From Roseibacillus sp. (GTDB lineage: Bacteria; Verrucomicrobiota; Verrucomicrobiae; Verrucomicrobiales; Akkermansiaceae): DNA of 14,465 nucleotides. This document shows positions 6,337-13,284 of the stretch, one piece after another. Every line of letters starts with the position of its first letter. The stretch's first letter is position 1. A program made the translations under genes and the position numbers. Under the pieces are notes generated by a model. The model ran no database searches and was not told the origin of the DNA. It was given only the letters and a program-made list of their open reading frames with translations. The stretch covers positions 53,328 to 67,792 of the forward strand of contig PBNG01000033.1 in the NCBI GenBank assembly GCA_002723015.1, written 5' to 3'.

Positions 6337-7678
6337 AGAGAGCAAGCGCTTCATCCGCTTCCGCGAATTCCTTGGCCGGCAGCCCCATCCTCTGCATCAA
6401 CGCCAGATGAAGGCGGGACATCGACGTGCTCCGACGGAAATTGAGATATCGTCCCGACCTGATTTCTCCATCCCCGCCTCCCGCAAGAAGAATGGGAAGG
6501 TCCCTCTCGCCGTGCTCATGCCCGTCCGAAATACTGGATCCATACACAACCATCGAACGATCCAGGACACTGACACCATCGCCATCCTTGAGCTCCCTGA
6601 GCCGTCCGAGAAACCACGCTAACTGAGCATGATGCCACCTCGTTACCTCGTTGTACTGGTCCTTCTTACTTCGCACGCTGTCCCACTTGGTGAGCCCGTC
6701 ATCATCTTCCGTCCGGCCGCTGGCATTCTTCCAATGAGATAACGCATGCCAGGTTCCTTCCACCCCAGGGAGAAAGTTGAAGTAGCGATTACTCTGCCCG
6801 TGATCCAGCATGAAGGTTGAAACCCGGGTTGCGCCAGACCAGAAGGCCAGAGCCATCAGGTCGAGCAACTGCCGCACGTAGTCCTCATGACTTGCAGGAA
6901 TTCCCGGCTTGGGACGACTGAGGGTATCGGTTAGGGCCTTGTCTTCCCCCAGACGAAGACTCTGATCCTCCGCAAAGGCGAGACGCTTTTCAATTGAACG
7001 CACAGCCTCAAGATACTCGTCGATCTTACGCTGGTCGGCACCACTCGCGCGACGCTTGAGATCCTTGGATTGCGCAAGAACAAGATCCAGAACGCTCCGG
7101 TTGACAAGGCCCTCACTGGAACGGCGGAAAAGTTTGTCGAAAATAGCCCGGGGTATCGTTTCCCGCACAGCCGGGGTATCCCGTCCCGTCCACGACAGAC
7201 AGTTACGGGGAAGGCTTCCCGAAAAACTTCCCTCACCCGCAGTGCTGAGCTCCAGCGAAGGCAGGGGCGATCGTTCCGCGAGATGCCGCCCCACCAGTTG
7301 GTCTACCGATGCGCCTCCGACATCATTACGTCTCCCATCATAGCTACCCCCGGTGAGCCATGTCGCTGTCCCTGCCGCGTGACCATTCCCTCTAGGGGTC
7401 CAGAGGTTGCGAGTTACAATAAGATCTTCACGGAAATCCTCGAGTGGTGACATCCACTCATTGAGCTGTTTAAGAGTTCCATCAGGACCTGTCTCGCGGG
7501 GAACCCATGCCCCCTCCGCAGAGCCATTGGGAAAGTAGAGATATGCCAGTCGGGTCGCTGAACCGCTCACACCACCTTTAGCCGTCGGCGCCGGAGCTCC
7601 AACACTTTCTAGGGTGGGCAGGAACAGGCATGCTCCTACCCCCCTGAGAAAGGCTCGACGATTGGGGGAAAGATTCAT
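6335..7678 (-). CDS. DUF1552 family protein with Tat signal
   Basis: The product has 447 residues, the usual size for DUF1552 proteins. The N-terminus has a twin-arginine motif, N-R-R-A-F-L-R at 6-12, followed by a hydrophobic stretch and a likely cleavage near V-G-A at 26-28, so it is predicted to be exported folded. Family landmarks include the early R-L-A-Y-L-Y-F-P-N-G segment, the central F-M-L-D-H-G-Q-S-N-R segment, a W-H-x-L-S-H stretch, the late S-S-I-S-D-G-H-x-H segment and the closing L-x-L-A-L-M-Q-R-M-G-L-P. The biochemical role of DUF1552 is unknown, but it is repeatedly encoded beside DUF1592/DUF1588 proteins, as here. Its start overlaps the stop of that partner gene as ATGA, so the two are almost certainly translated together. 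The fold may be related to the alkaline phosphatase/sulfatase-like DUF1501 group; I hold that only as an inference. The Tat signal suggests a cofactor or pre-folded partner. Confidence 0.9.
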   Translation of the reverse strand: MNLSPNRRAFLRGVGACLFLPTLESVGAPAPTAKGGVSGSATRLAYLYFPNGSAEGAWVPRETGPDGTLKQLNEWMSPLEDFREDLIVTRNLWTPRGNGHAAGTATWLTGGSYDGRRNDVGGASVDQLVGRHLAERSPLPSLELSTAGEGSFSGSLPRNCLSWTGRDTPAVRETIPRAIFDKLFRRSSEGLVNRSVLDLVLAQSKDLKRRASGADQRKIDEYLEAVRSIEKRLAFAEDQSLRLGEDKALTDTLSRPKPGIPASHEDYVRQLLDLMALAFWSGATRVSTFMLDHGQSNRYFNFLPGVEGTWHALSHWKNASGRTEDDDGLTKWDSVRSKKDQYNEVTRWHHAQLAWFLGRLRELKDGDGVSVLDRSMVVYGSSISDGHEHGERDLPILLAGGGDGEIRSGRYLNFRRSTSMSRLHLALMQRMGLPAKEFAEADEALAL

Positions 7679-10095
7679 TCTTGCGGGGAGGGCAGGACCT
7701 CGATTGATTCCTGGGGCAAGCGTCGCATCATGAAAGGTCTGCTGCTCACGATCTCTCTTAACATCTTACCCATCGGATAACCAGCGGGTTTCAATGTCGC
7801 GGCGATCCGGCGGACCGTCGCTTCATCGTAGAACTCCAGTTGCCTTCCGAGTGCATAGGAAAGCATTTTGCGGATAGCCTGGGTGCCGAGATCATCAAGG
7901 CGCCATTCCCGTAAGGCGATCTTCAGCCCTTCGGGACCGCGAAAGCGGGCTCCATTCGGTAACATTCCGCGATTATCAACGCCCCCGCGCCACTGGCCGA
8001 ACTCCGCATAATTCTCAAGGGCAAAGCCCAGTGGATCTATCCGGGAATGACACCCTGCACATTGGGCGGAACGACGATGCTGCTCAAGCTGTCCACGCAG
8101 ATTACGAACACCCTCTCTTCCCCGCTCCTCAACCTCGATCTCAGGCACATTTGGAGGAGGCGGAGGAGGAGGGGTCCCCAGAAGTGTGGTGAGAATCCAG
8201 GTTCCCCTTACCACAGGACTGGTCCGATCCGGAAAAGATGTTGCGGCCAGAACACTGGCATGCCCGAGAACTCCTCCCCGGCGGGAGGTTTCCAGTGGAA
8301 CTTTTCTCATGTGTTCCCCTTTCACCCCCGGGATCCGGTAAAAACGGGCCAGTTCCTCGTTGAGGAAGGTATACCTTGCATCAATAAGCCGGGCCACTGG
8401 AGCGTTTTCCGCGATAAGCGAATGAACAAACCGGGCAGTCTCTTCGCGCATGGCCTTCATGAGGGACTCCGTGCACCACGGATTATCGATGGGATCCTTG
8501 CGAATTCGCGGACCTACGTTGTGCGTACCCAGCCATTCACCAGCAAATATTTCACCGAGAGCGATACTCCGGGGATCAGAAAGCAACCGAGCCACCTGCT
8601 TTTCCCGCTCTGTCTGGCTTCCCAGCTCGCCTGATTCTGCTGCCGAAAGGAGAAGATCGTCCGGACCAGAGGCCCACAAAAAATACGACATCCTCGAGGC
8701 CAGATCCGGAAGACTGACACTCTCATCCTTTCCCGGCTCACCAGACTCTTCAACCCGAAGAAGAAAATGAGGAGAGATCAGGACCGTCTTGAAGGCCGCA
8801 GCAAGGGCATCATCCTCAGTCCGGCCCTGAACCCGGGCTTCCGCGAGCTGACCCATCCCTGCAGCCACCTCCTCCTCGCTCACCGGTCTCCGATAGGCCA
8901 GACGAATAAACCTGCGCAGGCTCTCTTCGCTTCCCTCTTTTCCCTTTAGCGCCTCCCATGCGACTGAGTCGTTCCGCACGGAATCAATCACCAGTTCCGC
9001 CGAGGTAAGGTAGCGATCAAGGTGAGCCGTCGCGAGAAACAGAGTGTTCGTACTGTTGGAGAATCCGCTTGTGCCGCTGAAGTCGACTGGAAACTCATCC
9101 GCTGGTCGAAGGTCGAGGCCAACCAGATCACGAATCGTCCGATTGTATTCCTCCCGGGTGAGCCTTCGGGCCTGAAGATACCCCGGATGACGCAGCGTTT
9201 CATAGGGAAAGTGGTCCACTTCCTGACGCACCCAGGCCCGGATCCGAAGTTTTTCCTGCTCTGCCGGTTGTGGCTTTTTGCGCGGCGGCATGTCACCACT
9301 TCGAATACGCTCTGCCACGTTTTCCCAAAGGAGCCGGTTTCTGACGAAAGGCTTCTCGAGAAGGGCCTTCTCAAGGTCAAGGTCTCCCTTGGCACTCGAA
9401 GAATCGTGGCAATCAAAACAGTAGGTCTCCAACGCCACAAGGACATGTGCGTCATATTGAAAGGAGACCCCTTTCAGTTCGTCCTCCATGTCCTCTCGAT
9501 CAACCGGAGGAGGAGTGTAGATCTCTCCCTCAATGTCTACCTCACCCGCTTCGCCAGGCTCCTCAAGTTCCCCCAGAAACTCCGCGATCATTTCATCTAC
9601 CGCTTTGCGCGGATTTTCCTTCCGCCATTTCAACTCCTCGGCCAGTTCGCCTGCGAGATCGTGATCCTCCTCCCGGGTGGCCATTGCCATCTCCCTCTCG
9701 GTAATTCCATTGTCGATCTTCCAACGCTCTTCCATTAACTCCCGCAGAACCTCCTCGGCCTTACCTTCCTCAATCTCACCCTCCTCAAACTTCCATACCA
9801 GATAATCGAGGGCCGCTTCGTTTGCCATCTCGCCGACCATGAGTCCCGCCCACTCCTCACCATCCCCACGGGCCTCTCTCCATTCTTCCTGTAAATGGTC
9901 CACTCTCTCCATGGCCTCTTCGAGGACCTCCTCGTGACCCTCTTCTTTCGCTTCCGCGATCATCTCCAGCAAGCGCGGCGCATGATCCTTGAGGAACTTC
10001 GTCTTTTCCCTGGAAAGCTCTTCTGCGGTCGCCGAAGCGAAAAATCCGGGGATCCCCAGAAATCCAACAAGGAGCATGCATGATGGGCGCACCAA
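7675..10095 (-). CDS. DUF1592/DUF1588/DUF1587/DUF1595/DUF1585 protein with cytochrome c-like motifs
   Basis: The product has 806 residues and a signal peptide at 1-24. An unusually acidic, helical stretch (about 25-205, rich in Glu) precedes the normal family core. The core begins with a planctomycete-cytochrome-like domain: C226-F-D-C229-H230 and the later D-M-P-P-R-K-K-P-Q-P. Then come DUF1587 (about 310-372, T-R-E-E-Y-N-R-T-I-R-D-L), DUF1595 (about 385-447, R-R-P-V-S-E-E-E-V), DUF1592 (about 462-590), DUF1588 (about 605-700, with a poly-proline run at 642-648 and a second haem-type motif C679-A-G-C682-H683) and DUF1585 (about 718-790). Two CxxCH motifs imply covalent haem c and periplasmic electron transfer, but the reaction is unknown. 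The start is a TTG at 10095 or a GTG at 10092, both behind an AAAGGGGG site; ATG at 10077 would shorten the signal peptide. The stop overlaps the DUF1552 start. Confidence 0.9.
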   Translation of the reverse strand: MVRPSCMLLVGFLGIPGFFASATAEELSREKTKFLKDHAPRLLEMIAEAKEEGHEEVLEEAMERVDHLQEEWREARGDGEEWAGLMVGEMANEAALDYLVWKFEEGEIEEGKAEEVLRELMEERWKIDNGITEREMAMATREEDHDLAGELAEELKWRKENPRKAVDEMIAEFLGELEEPGEAGEVDIEGEIYTPPPVDREDMEDELKGVSFQYDAHVLVALETYCFDCHDSSSAKGDLDLEKALLEKPFVRNRLLWENVAERIRSGDMPPRKKPQPAEQEKLRIRAWVRQEVDHFPYETLRHPGYLQARRLTREEYNRTIRDLVGLDLRPADEFPVDFSGTSGFSNSTNTLFLATAHLDRYLTSAELVIDSVRNDSVAWEALKGKEGSEESLRRFIRLAYRRPVSEEEVAAGMGQLAEARVQGRTEDDALAAAFKTVLISPHFLLRVEESGEPGKDESVSLPDLASRMSYFLWASGPDDLLLSAAESGELGSQTEREKQVARLLSDPRSIALGEIFAGEWLGTHNVGPRIRKDPIDNPWCTESLMKAMREETARFVHSLIAENAPVARLIDARYTFLNEELARFYRIPGVKGEHMRKVPLETSRRGGVLGHASVLAATSFPDRTSPVVRGTWILTTLLGTPPPPPPPNVPEIEVEERGREGVRNLRGQLEQHRRSAQCAGCHSRIDPLGFALENYAEFGQWRGGVDNRGMLPNGARFRGPEGLKIALREWRLDDLGTQAIRKMLSYALGRQLEFYDEATVRRIAATLKPAGYPMGKMLREIVSSRPFMMRRLPQESIEVLPSPQE

Positions 10096-10104
10096 AGGAA
10101 GTTG

Positions 10105-10112
10105 CCCCCTTT
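10105..10112 (-). promoter_or_regulatory. Ribosome binding site supporting a TTG/GTG start of the DUF1592-type gene
   Basis: AAAGGGGG lies nine bases before the TTG at 10095 and twelve before the GTG at 10092. There is no comparable site close to the ATG at 10077, so a non-ATG start is favoured. It keeps an arginine-containing n-region on the signal peptide. Confidence 0.5.
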
Positions 10113-10142
10113 CCTTGCTAAAAACAACGCCAAGAATCTGCT

Positions 10143-10192
10143 CCGACCGGAGGACTCAGGGTCGGGCCGCCACAAAGGTCACTTTCCGACCC
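10143..10192 (-). promoter_or_regulatory. Mutually exclusive hairpins in the sulfatase/DUF1592 gap
   Basis: On the minus strand three short elements occur in order: GGGTCGG (10192-10186), CCGACCC (10165-10159) and GGTCGG (10148-10143). The middle one can pair with the first (7 bp, 20-base loop) or with the third (6 bp, 11-base loop), but not with both. The region lies after the sulfatase stop and before the DUF1592 start. No T-rich tract follows either stem directly; the nearest, TTGTTTTT, is about 15 bases further on. It could be a weak terminator, a leader that controls the downstream operon, or nothing. The rest of 10096-10220 shows no convincing promoter or ORF. Confidence 0.3.
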
Positions 10193-10220
10193 CTCCATCC
10201 TGACCCTCGAGGGAACACAA

Positions 10221-11642
10221 TTATTTCGCCGGCCAGTTCGGATCTGGCTCATGAGCCTTGTTCATCTCCACGATAGCAGTCTTCGTAAGGTCGGGATGAC
10301 GCTTGCTGAGATCCGTCGTCTCCCCTGGATCATTCGAGATGTCGTAGAGCTCAATCTTTCCGGTGAACATCGGCTTGCGGATAGCCTTCCACTTTCCAAG
10401 GCGCACTGCTTGGGCCGATCCTCGCTCGTAGAACTCCCAGTACATGAGAGATTTACGTAGCCAGCGATTCTCACGAGGTTGACCCCGCAGGGGCGCCGCA
10501 AAACTGTCGCTGTCAATGTTGGCTGGAGGCTCTACTCCTGCAAGTTCCGCAAAGGTCGCCATCAAGTCGCCAAAATACCAGTGGGCGCCATCCTCCGTCC
10601 CGGGATCAATGGTTCCCGGCCACCACGCGATGGTGGGCACGCGGATTCCCCCTTCCGTAAGATCCCTCTTGGTTCCCCGCAGGGGGCCATTGGAATCGAA
10701 GAAATCTGACCGGTGTCCCCCTTCATTGTGTGGCCCGTTATCCGAGGTGAAGATGACCAGGGTATCCTTCTCAATCTTGAGCTCCTCCAGCAAATCCAGA
10801 ACCCGGCCGGCATCGCGGTCGATATTGCGGATCATGGCAGCGAATCCCTTCTCAGCGGCGGGCCAGTCCCTGTCCGAAAACTCCCCCAGCTCCGGCACTT
10901 CCATCCCCTTGGAACCAGCCTCATTATTGGCATGAGGAGTGTTCAGGGCATGAAACAGGAAGAAGGGCTGCCTGTGGCTGTCCCGGATGAATTGCTCGAC
11001 CTCGGCGATGAAGAGATCCGGGGCATAGTCAACCCGCTTTACTGCTACTCCCCGCCCTGCCTGGGGCTTCCCCGGTTCTTGAAAGGACTTCCAGCGCGGA
11101 GCCACTTCGTTCCGCATTTGCTGCACCTGACCATTCCTGACAAGAAATTCGGGATAGAAGTTGTGGGCGTGCCACATGTCCACATAGCCAAAAAAATGAT
11201 CAAATCCCACGTCATTGGGGTTGCTCAGATTATCAGGCGTGCCTAATCCCCATTTACCAACGCAGGCCGTCCTGTAGCCTGCTTTCTTCAGGACTGAGGC
11301 TACCGTCGGATGATGCTCACGGAGGACGATCGGTTTAGTGGAATTACCCCGGACAACCGTCCGTCCCATGTGCCGCCCGGTCATAAGAACACTGCGCGAA
11401 GGCGCGCAAACCGTTGACCCGGCATAGAACTGCGTAAGACGCATCCCTTGCGCTGCCATCGCATCCAGTCGGGGGGTCCTCAGTACCTTCTGGCCGAAAC
11501 AGCCCAGGTCACCGTAGCCAAGATCATCTGCCACGATCAAAACGATGTTTGGCGGTCGACCAGACCGGGGATTCACGGCCTTAAGGGGCAGGATGAGAAC
11601 CGCGAAGGTCCCCAAAAGCACTGGCAAAAGAGAAAATTTCAA
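10221..11642 (-). CDS. Exported sulfatase (arylsulfatase A type, formylglycine-dependent)
   Basis: The product has 473 residues, with a Sec signal peptide (K2, hydrophobic 4-20, cleavage near L-K-A at 20-22). The type I sulfatase signature C79-A-P-S-R83 marks the cysteine that is oxidised to formylglycine. Metal-site residues are visible: D39 and D40 in V-A-D-D-L-G-Y-G-D, then D301 and N302 in F-T-S-D-N-G-P-H. Other active-site residues are K130 in G-K-W-G-L-G, H237 in N-T-P-H, and K325 in G-T-K-R-D-L-T-E-G-G. The usual G-K-W-H-L-G histidine is a glycine here (G132), a variant I have seen in other bacterial sulfatases. It should remove sulfate esters, probably from a sulfated polysaccharide, in the periplasm. 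The start is TTG at 11642 with GAGGA nine bases upstream. The gene is divergent from the sugar dehydrogenase. The substrate cannot be told from sequence, and no formylglycine-generating enzyme is in the window. Confidence 0.93.
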   Translation of the reverse strand: MKFSLLPVLLGTFAVLILPLKAVNPRSGRPPNIVLIVADDLGYGDLGCFGQKVLRTPRLDAMAAQGMRLTQFYAGSTVCAPSRSVLMTGRHMGRTVVRGNSTKPIVLREHHPTVASVLKKAGYRTACVGKWGLGTPDNLSNPNDVGFDHFFGYVDMWHAHNFYPEFLVRNGQVQQMRNEVAPRWKSFQEPGKPQAGRGVAVKRVDYAPDLFIAEVEQFIRDSHRQPFFLFHALNTPHANNEAGSKGMEVPELGEFSDRDWPAAEKGFAAMIRNIDRDAGRVLDLLEELKIEKDTLVIFTSDNGPHNEGGHRSDFFDSNGPLRGTKRDLTEGGIRVPTIAWWPGTIDPGTEDGAHWYFGDLMATFAELAGVEPPANIDSDSFAAPLRGQPRENRWLRKSLMYWEFYERGSAQAVRLGKWKAIRKPMFTGKIELYDISNDPGETTDLSKRHPDLTKTAIVEMNKAHEPDPNWPAK

Positions 11643-11818
11643 CGCGGTGAATCCTCAAGTCCAAGAGACTGATGGCAAGAAAAACGCGGCCAAACAATTC
11701 AACCGCTCCTGAGATTCAAGTATCCGGGCATTTCCTCCTTCACCACTTCCTCCCCTCTCCCCACGAGAGCGGAATGACGGGTTGCCAAACCAATGAAAAC
11801 ACGCAGAATATTGACGAT
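11643..11818. other. Divergent intergenic region between sulfatase and sugar dehydrogenase
   Basis: This 176-base region should hold the promoters for both divergent genes. I see no clean sigma-70 pair on either strand. The best plus-strand candidate is TTGCCA at 11782-11787 with AATATT at 11807-11812, but the spacer is 19 bases and transcription would begin at or after the ATG at 11819. The plus-strand dehydrogenase frame is open back to an ATG at 11672, but those extra 49 codons would bury the signal peptide and have no export logic, so I treat them as non-coding. Confidence 0.5.
11652..11656 (-). promoter_or_regulatory. Ribosome binding site deciding the TTG start of the sulfatase
   Basis: GAGGA lies nine bases before the TTG at 11642. 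The first in-frame ATG of the sulfatase is well inside the mature domain, beyond the signal peptide, so the TTG is the best start. Confidence 0.6.
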
Positions 11819-13129
11819 ATGAGTTCGCGCTTTCTGCTTCCCTCTCTCGCCCTCAGTCTCATCGTGATCAACCTCAAGGCCGCGGAGGATCTTCCTCCTG
11901 TGAGCTATGAGAAGTTTGCCTCAGGGTTTGTCTCTCCTCTGAGCATGATCCCCTACCGGGAGGGCCAGCAGGCCTATCTTGTCGTCGACCAGACGGGCGT
12001 CATCCATTTTCTTGACGAGGAAGGCGGCAAGCCAGGAAAAGCCTTTCTGGACCTCCGCACATCCATTGTGAATCTGAAAAAAGGCTTCGACGAACGTGGC
12101 TCTCTTGGCATCGCACTCCATCCAAAATTCAAATCGAATCGCAAGGTGTATGTCTACTACAGCGCTCCACTCGCATCGGAAGGAAAAAAGGATTTCGATC
12201 ACACCGCGCATCTCTCTGAGTTCAAGGTCAAGGCCGATGGCACAGCTGATAAGAGAAGCGAGAAGGTAATCTTCACCGTGGACCAGCCACAGTGGAATCA
12301 TGATGGTGGAAATCTCGTTTTCGGCAAAGACGGCTTCCTCTACCTCGGGCTCGGTGACGGCGGAGCCGCCAACGACCTCGACCAGAAGGGAAAACCCGAG
12401 GGAGGCCACGAAAAGGGTGGTAACGGCCAGGCACTGAATCGCTTTCTCGGCAAAGTCCTCCGTTTTGACATCGACTCAAAAGCTCCCTACTCCATCCCCG
12501 AGGGAAACCCCTTCAAGGGAAAAAAAGACGGAAGAGAGGAAATCTACGCGTGGGGAATTCGTAATCCATGGGGCATCACTGTCGACCATGAGAGTGGAGA
12601 CATTATCGTCGCAGATGTAGGTCAGAATCGCTTCGAGGAAATCAACGTTCTCACCGCTGGCAACTTCGGTTGGCCCCGCTACGAGGGTTATGCAACCTTT
12701 GATCAGCAGAACCCCAGCGAACCATGTACCCTCGAGGTTTCGGCCGCCCCCGAGGGATTCGTAGCTCCCGTACTGGTGTATCCTCACCACGATGGCCTCG
12801 GCAAAGCAGCCGGTTACGGGGTTAGTGTCACCGGAGGACATGTCTACCGTGGCAAGGCTATTCCGGGACTCGACGGAGTCTATCTTTTCGCAGACTGGGC
12901 CCAGAGCTGGGCTGGGAAAAAATATGGTCTCTACGGTGGCATCCGGGACTCCAAGGCCACTTGGACCATGAAAGTGATCCCCGGCGCGAAGACCCCTGCC
13001 GGTCCGGTTTCCAGAATGGTCATCGGATTCGGATATGACGAGGCGGGGGAGGTCTACGTCCTCAGCAATACGGGTAAGGGGCCCTCCGGAAAGAATGGTG
13101 AAATCTGGAAAATTGTTCCCGGGAAATAA
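11819..13129 (+). CDS. Exported PQQ-dependent sugar dehydrogenase (glucose/sorbosone dehydrogenase family)
   Basis: The product has 436 residues from the ATG at 11819, the start that places a signal peptide at the N-terminus (hydrophobic 5-19, cleavage near L-K-A at 19-21). The rest is a six-bladed beta-propeller of the soluble glucose dehydrogenase type. Landmarks are G-I-A-L-H-P-K-F (97-104), the N-H-D-G-G motif (160-164) whose His161 fits the catalytic base, L-Y-L-G-L-G-D-G-G (174-182), G-K-V-L-R-F-D (211-217), the W-G-I-R-N-P-W-G segment (245-252), and D-V-G-Q-N-R-F-E-E-I-N (266-276). Family members oxidise aldose sugars in the periplasm using PQQ and calcium. The real substrate is unknown, and similar verrucomicrobial and planctomycete proteins are numerous. 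Candidate upstream starts at 11672 and 11774 exist; 11774 follows a GAGCGGA stretch but would hide the signal. No ribosome site is clear at 11819. Confidence 0.88.
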   Translation: MSSRFLLPSLALSLIVINLKAAEDLPPVSYEKFASGFVSPLSMIPYREGQQAYLVVDQTGVIHFLDEEGGKPGKAFLDLRTSIVNLKKGFDERGSLGIALHPKFKSNRKVYVYYSAPLASEGKKDFDHTAHLSEFKVKADGTADKRSEKVIFTVDQPQWNHDGGNLVFGKDGFLYLGLGDGGAANDLDQKGKPEGGHEKGGNGQALNRFLGKVLRFDIDSKAPYSIPEGNPFKGKKDGREEIYAWGIRNPWGITVDHESGDIIVADVGQNRFEEINVLTAGNFGWPRYEGYATFDQQNPSEPCTLEVSAAPEGFVAPVLVYPHHDGLGKAAGYGVSVTGGHVYRGKAIPGLDGVYLFADWAQSWAGKKYGLYGGIRDSKATWTMKVIPGAKTPAGPVSRMVIGFGYDEAGEVYVLSNTGKGPSGKNGEIWKIVPGK

Positions 13130-13284
13130 TCGAGGTAGCCTGCATGCGTGAGCAGGTCGGGCTGGCCAAAGCGTCACGCTCTCCCGGGTTCTTGCGTTTA
13201 GGTCGATTTAGGCGCCCGTAAGATCCAGAAGGTTATGCTTTTCCCCTTGCGGGACATGAGCCTAGGATGGAGCCAACTATTTTG
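13130..13284 (+). other. Intergenic region before the modular exported protein
   Basis: This 155-base stretch holds a weak 5-bp hairpin, CCTGC at 13139-13143 with GCAGG at 13152-13156, and a tiny inverted repeat AGCG/CGCT near 13170-13180. Neither has a T-rich tail, so I do not call a terminator. TTTAGG occurs twice about ten bases apart near 13197 and 13207. I see no convincing promoter. Confidence 0.4.

Noticed and set aside
2292..7677. Genome-wide reassignment of TGA as a sense codon
   Set aside because: TGA is used as the normal stop in the ATGA overlaps at 2292-2295 and 7675-7678, where reading on would not extend into conserved sequence.
9022..9738. Plus-strand open frame of 238 codons opposite the DUF1592-type gene
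   Set aside because: The minus strand encodes well-defined family domains here, and the plus-strand product shows no motif or start signal.
11672..11818. N-terminal extension of the sugar dehydrogenase from the ATG at 11672
   Set aside because: The extra 49 codons have no family similarity I can see and would bury a clean signal peptide that starts at 11819.
13139..13156. Terminator after the sugar dehydrogenase
   Set aside because: The stem is only 5 bp and is not followed by a T-rich run.
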